Below are positions 25,643 to 34,086 of a DNA stretch of 64,000 nucleotides, piece after piece (position 1 is the first letter of the stretch; each line of letters begins with the position of its first letter). The position numbers were made by a program, and so were the translations under genes. The notes below the pieces were generated by a model. The model saw only the letters and a program-made list of their open reading frames with translations, did no database searches and was not told where the DNA came from. Location of the stretch: positions 62,001 through 126,000 of the forward strand of contig NZ_JACWAB010000003.1 in NCBI RefSeq assembly GCF_020483305.1. The letters are read 5' to 3'. This DNA is from Arthrobacter sp. UM1 (GTDB taxonomy: Bacteria > Actinomycetota > Actinomycetes > Actinomycetales > Micrococcaceae).

Positions 25643-26608
25643 CTACTTGGCAATCCCCTTGGACTTCAGCCATTCCGCCGCCGCCTCGGCCGGGGAGATC
25701 TTGTTGTGCCCCGAGACCTTCCGGTTGAGGTCGACGAGGTCCGCCGTGGTCAGCTTCGACTGGACCTGCGCGATGGCCGCCTTGGCCGCGTCGTCCATCT
25801 TGGCGGTGCGCCCCACCGGGACCACCTGCTGCGCGGCCCAGTTGTGCTTGGTGTCCTCGAGCGCCACGAGGCCGTTGTCGTCGATCGCCGGGGACGTGGA
25901 GAAGATGTCCGCCACCTGGACGGCGTCCGAGGTCAGCGCGTTGACGGTCTGCGGTCCCCCGCCGTCCTCGACGGCCGTGAAGGACTTCGGCTCGCACCCG
26001 TAGGTCTCCTTGAGGCCCGGAAGGCCGCCGGGGCGCTTGGCGAACTCCGCCGGCGCCGCGAGCGCGAGCTTCCCGCACACGCGGCCGAGGTCCTCGAGCG
26101 AGGCGAGCTTGTACTTCTCCGCCGTGACGGCCGTGACCACGAGCGAGTCCGTGTTCTCCGCCTGCGCCGCCGGAAGCACGGTGAGACCGCTCGGCGTCTT
26201 CTCGGCCAGGGCCCGGGTCACGTCCCCCGCGCTCTTCTCGGTGGCCTTGGGGTCCAGGAACACGAGGAGGTTCCCGCTGTAGTCCGGCACCAGGTCCACC
26301 TTCCCGTCCCGGAGGGCCGTGATGTAGGCCTCGCGGGTGCCGAGCCCCGCCGTGACGCTCGCGTCGAATCCGCGGGCCCGCAGGGATCCTGCGTACAGGT
26401 TCGCGATGACCTGGGACTCCGGGAAGCTGGCGGCGCCGACGACGACGCTCGCGCCGTCGGGCGCCTTCGTCTCGCTGGGAGTCGAACCCGGAGCTCCGCC
26501 GTCCGCGCATCCCGCAAGCGCCGCGCCGAGGAGAACCGCCCCGCCCGTGAGGACCGCTCGGCGGGAACGGCGCGACGGCGGGTGCGGACTCGGAGTCGGG
26601 GCAGTCAT
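25643..26608 (-). CDS. Osmoprotectant/glycine-betaine ABC transporter substrate-binding lipoprotein
   Basis: 321 residues. A twin-arginine-like basic start (RRSRRAVL) leads to a lipobox LAGC with Cys34, then an OpuAC/OsmF-type binding domain: VVVGAASFPESQVIANLYAGSLRARGF (about 54-80), GTREAYITALRDGKVDLVPDYSGNLLVFLDP, and the DEGGGPQ-like VEDGGGPQT region. These resemble ProX/OsmX binding proteins for quaternary ammonium solutes. No permease or ATPase genes are adjacent, so it must work with a transporter encoded elsewhere or be an orphan. It is divergent from a MarR regulator. Confidence 0.85.
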   Translation of the reverse strand: MTAPTPSPHPPSRRSRRAVLTGGAVLLGAALAGCADGGAPGSTPSETKAPDGASVVVGAASFPESQVIANLYAGSLRARGFDASVTAGLGTREAYITALRDGKVDLVPDYSGNLLVFLDPKATEKSAGDVTRALAEKTPSGLTVLPAAQAENTDSLVVTAVTAEKYKLASLEDLGRVCGKLALAAPAEFAKRPGGLPGLKETYGCEPKSFTAVEDGGGPQTVNALTSDAVQVADIFSTSPAIDDNGLVALEDTKHNWAAQQVVPVGRTAKMDDAAKAAIAQVQSKLTTADLVDLNRKVSGHNKISPAEAAAEWLKSKGIAK

Positions 26609-26716
26609 GGAAGAGGGTCCTCGCAGTCTGCGGGCCGGCTCAGCCCGCGGGTGGTTCGTCGAGGCGATTCTATGCGGGCGGCCCGAGTGTCGGGCTCAGC
26701 AATCCCCGGCATCCTT

Positions 26717-26736
26717 CAACCACTGCTTTAGGGTTG
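26717..26736 (+). promoter_or_regulatory. MarR gene promoter with dyad CAACC-N10-GGTTG
   Basis: A TAGGGT -10-like hexamer (26729-26734) is 7 nt before GTG 26742, and an inverted repeat CAACC (26717-26721) / GGTTG (26732-26736) overlaps it. A MarR protein bound there would block its own transcription and possibly that of the divergent lipoprotein gene. Confidence 0.45.
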
Positions 26737-26741
26737 GAGCT

Positions 26742-27215
26742 GTGGAGTTCAAGGACAGCACCTTCTACAAGCTGGGGCAGGCCACCCAGCTCATCACCCA
26801 TGTGGCGGACACGTACCTGGAGGCCCATCACGGCCTGCGGTACTCGTCCTTCCTCGTGCTGCTCATCCTGCGCACCAAGGGCCCGTGCCCTCAGCACGTC
26901 ATCGCCGAGTCCCTCGGCGTGTCCCGCCCGTCCATCACGCAGCGCATCTCGCCGCTCATGGAGCGCGGGCTCGTCCACGGCGAGCGGAGCCCGGAGTCGC
27001 CGCGGTCCATCGTCGCCTCCCTCACGGAGGACGGCCTCGCGCTCATCGACGCCGCGTGGCCGGGCCTCGAGCAGGCGTTCGTGACCGTGGACCGCGAGAT
27101 CGACCACGAATTCCTCACCGACCAGCTGGACCTGCTCATCGCCAACGCCACCCAGGCGCTCGACGAGCTCCCCGCCGCGCCGGCCGTTCCGCTGCGCTCC
27201 GGCCAGACGGCCTGA
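26742..27215 (+). CDS. MarR-family transcriptional regulator
   Basis: 157 residues starting at GTG 26742. Winged-helix region: SSFLVLLILRTKGPCPQHVIAESLGVSRPSITQRISPLMERGLV (about 33-75), wing ERSPESPRSIVASLTEDGLALI. MarR proteins are dimeric repressors that often sense aromatic compounds or oxidants. The start is supported by the TAGGGT box 7 nt upstream and by the absence of family similarity further upstream. Targets may include itself and the divergent osmoprotectant-binding lipoprotein. Confidence 0.87.
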   Translation: MEFKDSTFYKLGQATQLITHVADTYLEAHHGLRYSSFLVLLILRTKGPCPQHVIAESLGVSRPSITQRISPLMERGLVHGERSPESPRSIVASLTEDGLALIDAAWPGLEQAFVTVDREIDHEFLTDQLDLLIANATQALDELPAAPAVPLRSGQTA

Positions 27216-27234
27216 GTTCACGGCTTAACCGGCC

Positions 27235-28212
27235 TCAGCCCTCGGCCGCCCGCTCCCCGAGCCGCTTCGCCGCAAGGCGCAGGGCCCCGATGACCGGCTC
27301 GTCGTCGAGCACCTGGATCGGCGTGAAGCCCTCCACGGAGATCCGCTCCCTCAGCCGCTCGGCGTAGAGCGGCTGGTTCTGGACCAGTCCGCCGCCGAAG
27401 ACGATGGGCCCCTCGAGCTGCAGGCGGTCCCCCACCGAGGTGACCGACTCCGCCACGAGCTCCACGGCCGCCTCGAGGATCGCGGCCGCGCGCTCGGATC
27501 CCTGCTCGCGCGCCGTGAAGACGATCCTGGCGCACTGGGCCCAGCGCGTGCGGCTCGGGTCCTGGTAGAACGCCGCGATGAGCTCCTGCGGCTCGGTGAC
27601 TCCCGTGGACTCGAGCATGAGGGGGACGATCGGGTCCTCCTCGTCCAGCTCGTCCGCGCCGAGGGCCGCTCGCACGGCCTCGCGCCCGAACCAGTAGGCG
27701 CTGCCCTCGTCGCCGAGGAGGTAGCCCCAGCCTCCGGACCGCTCCGTCTCGCCCTCCTCGTTGCGGCCCCAGGCCACGGATCCGGTGCCGAGGATGACCC
27801 CGACGCCCGTGTCGTGGCCGCCCGCGGCGAGGATGAGACGGGTGTCATGGACCACGCCGATGAGGGACTCGTCCAGCCCGGTCGCCTCCGCCACGAGCGC
27901 CGAGAGCGCCCGCGCGTCCTTCTCCGTGTCCACTCCCCCGGAGCCGACGGCGACCGCCGCGACAGCCTCTCGCCAGCCGGGAGACTCCGCCGAGAGCCGA
28001 TCCGCGATCTCCGCGAGCGCGGTCCGGGCGGTGCCGCGGGAGACGTTCTGCACGTTCGCGCTTCCGGCCCGGGCGACGACGAGAGGAGCGAGCGGGCTCT
28101 CCGCCGCCGCGAGCGCGGCGAGCGACTTGGTTCCGCCGATGTCCAGGCCGAGCAGCAGGCTCTCGGGCAGCGGCTTCTCCGGGGACAGTCTGGAATCGGG
28201 AGCGGTGCTCAT
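27235..28212 (-). CDS. BadF/BadG/BcrA/BcrD-family sugar kinase (N-acetylglucosamine kinase-like)
   Basis: 325 residues of the ASKHA fold. The phosphate-1 loop LGLDIGGTKS is at 21-30, followed by SGGVDTEKDA, the phosphate-2 loop VILGTGSVAWG, GWGYLLGDEGSAYWFGREAVRAAL and the adenosine loop VFGGGLVQNQPLY. Sequences of this kind are usually N-acetylglucosamine or N-acetylmuramate kinases in peptidoglycan recycling. This would fit glmS, glmM and nagB elsewhere in the window, but the substrate is inferred. The start is at ATG 28212; the region divergent to the TPR gene is only 76 bp. Confidence 0.82.
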   Translation of the reverse strand: MSTAPDSRLSPEKPLPESLLLGLDIGGTKSLAALAAAESPLAPLVVARAGSANVQNVSRGTARTALAEIADRLSAESPGWREAVAAVAVGSGGVDTEKDARALSALVAEATGLDESLIGVVHDTRLILAAGGHDTGVGVILGTGSVAWGRNEEGETERSGGWGYLLGDEGSAYWFGREAVRAALGADELDEEDPIVPLMLESTGVTEPQELIAAFYQDPSRTRWAQCARIVFTAREQGSERAAAILEAAVELVAESVTSVGDRLQLEGPIVFGGGLVQNQPLYAERLRERISVEGFTPIQVLDDEPVIGALRLAAKRLGERAAEG

Positions 28213-28288
28213 GCGCCCACAGCGTAATGGAGGCGGGGGCGCTCTCCAACTTTGGGCCCTCCGGCGCCGCCTCTCGTACCCTGGTGGA

Positions 28289-30112
28289 ATGAGCATTCCG
28301 GCCGATCACGAGCACGTCGAGCCCCAGGTCTCCGCTCAGCTGGCCGCCGACATCGCGGACCGGCTCCGAGAGCTGGACACCTCGGACGTCGGCTCGGCGT
28401 TCGCCCTGGAGACTCCGCGGGACCGCCTCAACCGGGCCTCGGAGCTCATGTGCGGCGACAACGTGCGCGGCGCTCTCGAGACCCTCCTCACCGGCTGGCC
28501 CGCCGTCGAGCGGGAGGCCGCCCGGGAGGACCCGGAGCGGAGGGCCCACGCTCAGATCACGGCGCTCGAGTTCGCCGCCGCTCTCATCGACTGCGCCGAG
28601 CAGGCCAAGGAGGAGCCGCTCTCCGCCGAGTGGAGGGCGCGCCGCATCGCCCTGCTCGAGGAGATGGGCCGGGACCGCCAGGCCGCCCTGGAGCGCACGC
28701 TCGGAGCCACGGCCTTCCGCGAGCCCGCGCCCGAGTCCTTCCCGGAGATCGAGCGCGCGGCCTCGGGGCTCTCGGAGGACGACGTCGAGGGCATGGACAT
28801 CCGCGTCCAGTGGGGCATGGCCCTCGCCCGCCAGAACCGCCACGCCGAGGCCATCCAGGTCCTCGAGGGGGTCCGCGCCCTCAGCGAGCGGCTCGAGCGC
28901 CCGGAGAGCCGCGTGCTCGCCCAGTTCCTCGTGGAGGACTCGTACGTCCAGCTCGGCGACGAGGAGACCTCCCTCGCCTACATCCAGGAGATCATCCGGA
29001 CCACGGACAACCGCGCCGTGATCGCCATGGTGCTCATGAAGCGCGCCCGCCTCTCCATGGGCACGCCGAGCAAGACCGCGGCCACGGTCTACGACCTCAC
29101 GCACGCCCTGGAGCTCTTCACCGCCTGCGGCATCCGCTCCGGCGCGGTCCTCGCCGCCCTCGCCCTCGCGGGCCAGCTGCAGGAGACGGGCGCGCTCGAG
29201 GCCGCCGTGCTCGCGTTCGAGGTGGCCGTGGACCATGCCGAGCGCTCCGAGAGCCATCTCCTCCCCTCCTCCCTCGTGGCCCTCGCCAACGCCTACAACC
29301 AGACCGAGCGCTTCGCCGACGCGGACGAGCGCCTCACCCGCTACCTCGAGACGCTCGAGCCGCAGGACGGGAGCCAGGACTCCGAGCGCGCGGCCGCGTA
29401 CGGCGCGCTCGGCCACGCGAGGATCGGCCTGGGAGACGCCGACGGCGCCGGCTCCGCCTGGGCGAGCGCCTTCGAGCGCTATGAGGACTCCGAGGACGCC
29501 GAGTCGGCGGCTGCCACGGCGGCCAACATCGCGAAGCTGGACTTCTCGGCCGGCCAGATCGCCGAGTCCCTCGAATGGTCGGAGAAGGCGGTCTCCCTGG
29601 CCCAGGCCGGGGGCGTCCATCCGCTGCAGATCGCGGAGCACGTGGCGTTCCGCGCCACCGTGGCCGCCAAGGCGGGCGACGCCTCTGCGCTGGAGGCCAT
29701 CGACAAGGCCCTCGAGGTGGCAACGCAGTTCGAGGCCGAGTTCCACGCCGCCCAGTTCCTCGAGCTGCGCTCGGTGGTGCTCTATGACCTGGGCAGGCCC
29801 GACGAGGCCATTGCGGCCACGCTCCTCGCGGGAGACGCCTATGCGGAGGCCGGGCTTGCCGACGAGGGCGCGCGGTGCGACGTGCGCGCCGGAGACCTGC
29901 TGCGGCACCGCGAGCGGCTCGTCGAGGCGGCGAGCGTCTACCGGTCGGCCGCTGACCGCCGCCCCGACCGCGCAGACTGCCTGTACGCGGCCTCGCACGG
30001 ACTCGCGCTCGCCCTCGAAGCCCTGGGCCAGGAGCGGGAGGCCGCCGAAGCGGCGGCGCAGGCCGAGGAGTGGAAGAAAAAGGCCCACTCGCAGGGGCTG
30101 AGCCTGGAGTGA
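28289..30112 (+). CDS. Tetratricopeptide-repeat protein
   Basis: 607 residues built of TPR-like helical pairs from about residue 190 to the end, for example RQNRHAEAIQVLEGVRAL, EETSLAYIQEIIR, RFADADERLTRYLETLE and QIAESLEWSEKAVSLAQ. The N-terminal 180 residues (ADRLRELDTSDVGSAFALETPRDRLNRASELM) are also helical. There is no signal peptide or membrane segment, so it is cytoplasmic and likely a scaffold. It starts at ATG 28289, 6 nt after TACCCT (28277-28282), consistent with a leaderless mRNA. The binding partner is unknown. Confidence 0.85.
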   Translation: MSIPADHEHVEPQVSAQLAADIADRLRELDTSDVGSAFALETPRDRLNRASELMCGDNVRGALETLLTGWPAVEREAAREDPERRAHAQITALEFAAALIDCAEQAKEEPLSAEWRARRIALLEEMGRDRQAALERTLGATAFREPAPESFPEIERAASGLSEDDVEGMDIRVQWGMALARQNRHAEAIQVLEGVRALSERLERPESRVLAQFLVEDSYVQLGDEETSLAYIQEIIRTTDNRAVIAMVLMKRARLSMGTPSKTAATVYDLTHALELFTACGIRSGAVLAALALAGQLQETGALEAAVLAFEVAVDHAERSESHLLPSSLVALANAYNQTERFADADERLTRYLETLEPQDGSQDSERAAAYGALGHARIGLGDADGAGSAWASAFERYEDSEDAESAAATAANIAKLDFSAGQIAESLEWSEKAVSLAQAGGVHPLQIAEHVAFRATVAAKAGDASALEAIDKALEVATQFEAEFHAAQFLELRSVVLYDLGRPDEAIAATLLAGDAYAEAGLADEGARCDVRAGDLLRHRERLVEAASVYRSAADRRPDRADCLYAASHGLALALEALGQEREAAEAAAQAEEWKKKAHSQGLSLE

Positions 30113-30143
30113 GCCTGATTCGGAAGGGCCGCGGCCGGCCTGA

Positions 30144-31007
30144 CTAGGCGCGGCGGCGGCGCAGGACCTCGTCGAGGTCCACCTTGGACGGCACGGCCGT
30201 GGAGGACTCCTCCGGCTGAACCGGGGCCGGCATGTGGCGGGAGGCCTGGGGCGCGCTGAGGTAGGTCGGCTTCGGAACCTGGACTGGGTCCCACGTCGAG
30301 CCCTCGCTGCCGCGCGCTCCGGCAGACGCGGCCTCGCCGCCGTCCTGAGCCGTCTCGACGGAGCGGGCTGCGGACTCGTCTGCCGCGTCCGGCGTCGTCG
30401 TCTCGGAGCCCTCCTCCGCGCGAGCGTCGAAGAGGACGGCCTCCCGGCGCTTGCGGGCGCGCTCCTCGATGAGGCGCGGGTCGTCCTGCAGGTGAGCCAC
30501 CATGGCCAGCTGCTGCCGCTCGCTGTTCATCGCCTCGGCGAAGGCGGCGTCGATCCGCGCGCGGCGCTCCCGGACGGTGGAGACGCGCATGGCCACCACG
30601 CACCCGAAGGCGGCGAGGACGGCCACCAGCGGAACGGCGAAGGAGACCCCGCCCATCACGGCCGGGATGAGGGTCAGAAGCGCCACCAGCGCGGCGAGCG
30701 CGCCGGCCGCGGCCACGAGACGGCGCGTGCGGAGTGCGTCAGAGCGCCCGGCGCGACGCTGCGGCGCGTCCTGCGAGTCGCTGGCCTGAGGCGCTGCGGC
30801 CGACGTTGTCATGGGATAGTCCTGTCCTGGATTCTCGTCTTCTGCTGCCCCTGACGGGGCGGTCTGGAGCGCGGGGCCTCGTTCGAGGGCCGGGACGATC
30901 AGCCCGAAGACCCCGAGCACGAGGAGGACGAGCGGCAAGAGGCGGGGAGGATCCGCCTCCCAGGGCATGACCCACGCCTCGGCCAACTGTCCCCCGTTCC
31001 AGTTCAC
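30144..31007 (-). CDS. Membrane protein, candidate GlpR/SepX-like divisome factor
   Basis: 287 residues. One N-terminal helix (about 21-40) is followed by a polar Gln/Asp/Arg-rich loop (45-93), a helical hairpin (about 94-140: RRLVAAAGALAALVALLTLIP, FAVPLVAVLAAFGCVVAMRV), a basic helix VRERRARIDAAFAEAMNSERQQ and a disordered Pro/Ser/Glu tail ending DEVLRRRRA. Topology and position next to a RimJ-type acetyltransferase and galU match the actinobacterial galU-glp-rimJ-glpR locus, where GlpR is the membrane receptor of the gephyrin-like Glp. Here no glp (moeA-like) gene lies in the locus. The start is GTG 31007, 6 nt after TACCGT. Assignment by context only. Confidence 0.5.
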   Translation of the reverse strand: MNWNGGQLAEAWVMPWEADPPRLLPLVLLVLGVFGLIVPALERGPALQTAPSGAAEDENPGQDYPMTTSAAAPQASDSQDAPQRRAGRSDALRTRRLVAAAGALAALVALLTLIPAVMGGVSFAVPLVAVLAAFGCVVAMRVSTVRERRARIDAAFAEAMNSERQQLAMVAHLQDDPRLIEERARKRREAVLFDARAEEGSETTTPDAADESAARSVETAQDGGEAASAGARGSEGSTWDPVQVPKPTYLSAPQASRHMPAPVQPEESSTAVPSKVDLDEVLRRRRA

Positions 31008-31071
31008 ACCTTAACGGTACGGGAATATGCGCGGGAATCGGCGGCGATCGCGGCGTGTCCCGCCGGGATCC

Positions 31072-31704
31072 TCAGAGCGGACGGGTGCGAGGCTCCCCGT
31101 CCTCGAGCCAGCGCCGCAGCACGCCCTCCGGTGCCTCCTCCGCGGTGAGGGCGAAGCTCAGATGGTCCCGCCACTCGCCGTCGATGTGGAGGAAGCGCCG
31201 GCGCAGCCCCTCGCCGCGGAAGCCGAGCTTCTCGACCACGCGCAGGCTCGGCGCGTTCTCCGGGCGGATGTTGATCTCCACGCGGTGCAGGCCGAGCTCG
31301 GAGAAGCAGTGGTCCGCGGCGAGCGCCACCGCCGTCGGGGTGATGCCCCGCCCGGCCACGGCGGACGTGACCCAATAGCCCATGGTGCAGCTGCGGAAGG
31401 CCCCGTAGGTGATGCTCGAGACGCTGAGCTGGCCGACGATCCGCGGCCTCTCCCGGGGAGACTCGGAGAGCGTCACCGCGAACGGCAGGCACTGTCCCGC
31501 CTTCGCCTGGCGGTTGAGCTCCCGCCACATCGCGCCGTAGGTCCGCGGTCCCGATCCCTCCACCGGGGAGGTGGCGTCCCACGGCCCCAGCCAGTCCGCA
31601 TTCTCCCGCCGGACCCGCATCCACTCGGCCTCGTCGCGGCGCCGGAGAGGACGGAGGCCGATGTCCCCCGCTTCGAGGTACACCGGCCACCGTGCTCGCG
31701 TCAT
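31072..31704 (-). CDS. RimJ/RimL-like GNAT N-acetyltransferase
   Basis: 210 residues. Ribosomal-protein-type GNAT fold: LRPLRRRDEAEWMRVR (18-33), then GQLSVSSITYGAFRSCTMGYWV, VAGRGITPTAVALAADHCFSELGLHRVEINIRPENAPSLRVVEKLGFRGEG (acetyl-CoA pyrophosphate loop and C-terminal signature), and RRFLHIDGEWRDHLSFALT. The family acetylates N-termini of proteins such as ribosomal S5 or amino groups of small molecules. The ATG is 9 nt from the galU stop, and TAGACT (31716-31711) includes that stop codon, giving a leaderless-type start. The neighbour galU is on the same strand. Confidence 0.88.
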   Translation of the reverse strand: MTRARWPVYLEAGDIGLRPLRRRDEAEWMRVRRENADWLGPWDATSPVEGSGPRTYGAMWRELNRQAKAGQCLPFAVTLSESPRERPRIVGQLSVSSITYGAFRSCTMGYWVTSAVAGRGITPTAVALAADHCFSELGLHRVEINIRPENAPSLRVVEKLGFRGEGLRRRFLHIDGEWRDHLSFALTAEEAPEGVLRRWLEDGEPRTRPL

Positions 31705-31713
31705 GCGGGCAGT

Positions 31714-32604
31714 CTACTTCGCGAACTCCTTGAGCCAGGCGGTGAGGCCCGGGCCCAGGTCGTCGCGCTCGCTCGCGAGCGTGACCACGGCCTTGATGTA
31801 CTCGAGCTTGTCGCCCGTGTCGAACCGGCGGCCCTTGTAGACCACGGCGTAGACGCCGGAGCCCTCGCCGTCGGCCTGCGCAAGCGTCTCGAGCGCGTCC
31901 GTCAGCTGGATCTCGTTGCCGCGGCCCGGAGGGGTCTCGTCGAGGACGTCGAACACGCGCGGGTGCAGCACGTAGCGGCCGATCACGGCGAGGTTGCTCG
32001 GGGCGTCCTCCTTGGCCGGCTTCTCCACGAGCATGTTGACCTTGACGAAGTCCTCGCCGTCCACCGGCTCGGCGTCCACGACGCCGTAGGAGCTGACCTG
32101 CTCCGGGTCCACCTCCATGACGGCGACGACGGAGCCGCCGGTCTTCTGCTGGACCTCGATCATCTCGGAGAGGAGGTCGTCCTTCGGGTCCATGAAGTCG
32201 TCGCCGAGGAGGACAGCGAACGGCTCGTCTCCCACGTGGGCGCGGGCGCAGTTGACCGCGTGTCCGAGGCCGCGCGGGTCTCCCTGGCGGACGAAGTGCA
32301 TCTGGCCGAGGTCGTTGGACTCGCGCACCGTGGAGAGCTTCTTCTCGTCCCCCTTGGCCTCGAGATTAGACTCGAGCTCGGGAGCGCGGTCGAAGTGGTC
32401 CTCCAGCGCCCGCTTGCCGCGGCCGGTGATCATGAGCACGTCCTGGAGCCCGGCCTTGGCCGCCTCCTCCACGACGTACTGGATTGCCGGACGGTCGACC
32501 ACCGGAAGCATCTCCTTCGGCGTCGCCTTGGTGGCCGGCAGGAACCGGGTGCCGAGGCCGGCCGCGGGGATGACTGCCTTGCGCACAGTCTTCGATGAAT
32601 TCAT
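31714..32604 (-). CDS. galU: UTP--glucose-1-phosphate uridylyltransferase
   Basis: 296 residues. Makes UDP-glucose for polysaccharides and cell wall. Motifs: KAVIPAAGLGTRFLPATKATPKEMLPVVD (9-37, nucleotidyltransferase signature), YVVEEA, GQMHFVRQGDPRGLGHAV, LLGDDF, VEKP, and RRFDTGDKLEYIKA. ATG 32604 is preceded by GAGGAATT; an open extension upstream lacks similarity. It is divergent from the 5-formyl-THF cyclo-ligase. Confidence 0.94.
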   Translation of the reverse strand: MNSSKTVRKAVIPAAGLGTRFLPATKATPKEMLPVVDRPAIQYVVEEAAKAGLQDVLMITGRGKRALEDHFDRAPELESNLEAKGDEKKLSTVRESNDLGQMHFVRQGDPRGLGHAVNCARAHVGDEPFAVLLGDDFMDPKDDLLSEMIEVQQKTGGSVVAVMEVDPEQVSSYGVVDAEPVDGEDFVKVNMLVEKPAKEDAPSNLAVIGRYVLHPRVFDVLDETPPGRGNEIQLTDALETLAQADGEGSGVYAVVYKGRRFDTGDKLEYIKAVVTLASERDDLGPGLTAWLKEFAK

Positions 32605-32689
32605 AGTCCAATTCCTCGTGGGTCTTGGGCGTCGACCCTCACTGGTCGTCGCCGAGCACAGCCCCACTGTATGCCAGAAGGGAAAGGTC

Positions 32690-33361
32690 ATGACAACGGA
32701 GCACGCCGCCGAGGGGAAGTCGCAGGCGAGGGCGCAGGTCCGCGCCCGCCGTCGCGCGCGGACTCCCCACGAGGCCGAGAGCGCCGCCGCCGGCCTTCAG
32801 CGGGCCGTGCTCGCGTACGTGCACCGCTGCCGCGCCGCCGATCCGAACCTCGGAGCCGTCCTCGCGTTCCTCCCGTTCGGCGCAGAGCCGCCGCTCGAGC
32901 CGGCCCTCGCCTCCCTGTGCGCCGAGGGCTTCCGGGTGCTCGTTCCCCGGTCCCGTCCCGGACGGCGGATGGAGTGGGTGCGCTGGGTCCCGGGGACCGA
33001 GCTGGTGCCCTCCGACGTGGTCCCCATGCCCGAGCCCGGCGGCCCCGCCGAGGAGCCTCCCGCGAACGCACCCGTCCTCGTCCCGGCGCTCGCCCTCGGC
33101 GACGACGGCGTCCGCCTCGGCCAGGGCGGCGGCTTCTACGACGCGTTCCTCGCGGACCGCCCGCGCCCCCTCCTCGCCGCGGGGGTGGTGTTCGACGACG
33201 AGCTGGGGCTTCCCGGCCTTCCCGCAGACCCGTGGGACGCGACCCTGCAGTGGGCCGTCACCCCCGCAGGCGTCCACCGGTTCACCCCTCCACAGGCCGG
33301 GAATCCGGGGTCTGAAGACGGCGCCCGTCCACAGAAGAGCGAGTGGCGGCTCGCGGAGTGA
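32690..33361 (+). CDS. 5-formyltetrahydrofolate cyclo-ligase
   Basis: 223 residues. Converts 5-formyl-THF to 5,10-methenyl-THF with ATP. The N-terminal basic region RAQVRARRRAR, the VLAFLPFGAEPPLEP strand, the VPALALGDDGVRLGQGGGFYDAFL signature (about 140-163) and the C-terminal DPWDATLQWAVTPAGVHR are all family hallmarks. GAAGGGAAAGG precedes ATG 32690. It is followed 24 bp later by the SAF-like gene, as in other Micrococcales. Confidence 0.9.
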   Translation: MTTEHAAEGKSQARAQVRARRRARTPHEAESAAAGLQRAVLAYVHRCRAADPNLGAVLAFLPFGAEPPLEPALASLCAEGFRVLVPRSRPGRRMEWVRWVPGTELVPSDVVPMPEPGGPAEEPPANAPVLVPALALGDDGVRLGQGGGFYDAFLADRPRPLLAAGVVFDDELGLPGLPADPWDATLQWAVTPAGVHRFTPPQAGNPGSEDGARPQKSEWRLAE

Positions 33362-33384
33362 CGGCTCCGGCTTAGCCTTCCGGC

Positions 33385-34023
33385 ATGAGCCCTGCCCTCT
33401 CGACGCACACCGCCCCGTCTCGCCCCGCCTCCCCATCTCGCGCAGCCGCCTCGCCCAGAGCGGGGACGCGGCGCTTCCCGTCTGAGGCCGCCCGCCACCC
33501 GGGCGTGTCCTCGGCCCGGGGCCGCTCGCCGGCTGTGCCCGCGCGGGGAGACCTCGTGGAGCGGGTGACGTCGCACCTCTCCCCTGGCACGGTCCGAAGA
33601 CTGCGGATTCTCGCCTTCCGGTGGCGCCGGGCGGCCCTCGCTCTGACCGGACTCGCCGTCCTGGGCCTCCTCGCCCTGAACGCCCTTCTCCTGCTCGCCC
33701 CGCAGGCTTCCCGGGAGGGACGCACGGCGGAGCGGTCGGCTCCCCGTGAGAGCGCGGTCAAGGCCCTGGGCGAGGGGGAGCACGCTGTCTCCGTCCGGAT
33801 TCCCGCGCACGAGGCGCTGCCCCTCGTACCGGGCGGCCGGGTCCGGCTCTCCCCTGCAGACGCGCGAGCACGGTGGAACGGCCGAGTGCTCTCCCTGCCT
33901 CCGGGGAGCTCGCGCACAGCTGAGCGCGAGGCCCTCGTCATCGTTGCTGTGCCGGACGACGCGGCTGCGGAGGCCGCGGCGGCAGCCCGGCAGGGCAGGC
34001 TCATCGTCACCGCCGTCCGGTGA
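33385..34023 (+). CDS. SAF-like / CpaB-related membrane protein
   Basis: 212 residues. A disordered Ser/Pro/Arg-rich N-terminus of about 80 residues is followed by one membrane helix (84-106) and an extracytoplasmic part with a SAF-type pattern: VSVRIPAHEALPLVPGGRVRLSPADA, then the ending ALVIVAVPDDAAAEAAAAARQGRLIVTAVR. That last block resembles the C-terminus of Flp pilus CpaB/RcpC proteins and SAF domains, which often bind sugars or peptidoglycan. No pilus genes are near. ATG 33385 is 6 nt after TAGCCT (33373-33378), so a leaderless transcript is likely. Confidence 0.75.
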   Translation: MSPALSTHTAPSRPASPSRAAASPRAGTRRFPSEAARHPGVSSARGRSPAVPARGDLVERVTSHLSPGTVRRLRILAFRWRRAALALTGLAVLGLLALNALLLLAPQASREGRTAERSAPRESAVKALGEGEHAVSVRIPAHEALPLVPGGRVRLSPADARARWNGRVLSLPPGSSRTAEREALVIVAVPDDAAAEAAAAARQGRLIVTAVR

Positions 34024-34086
34024 GGGAGCGTCGGCACGCGTCGCAGATCGTCGCCGACCGTCACAGTCGGCCAGCCCGCCAGGGCG

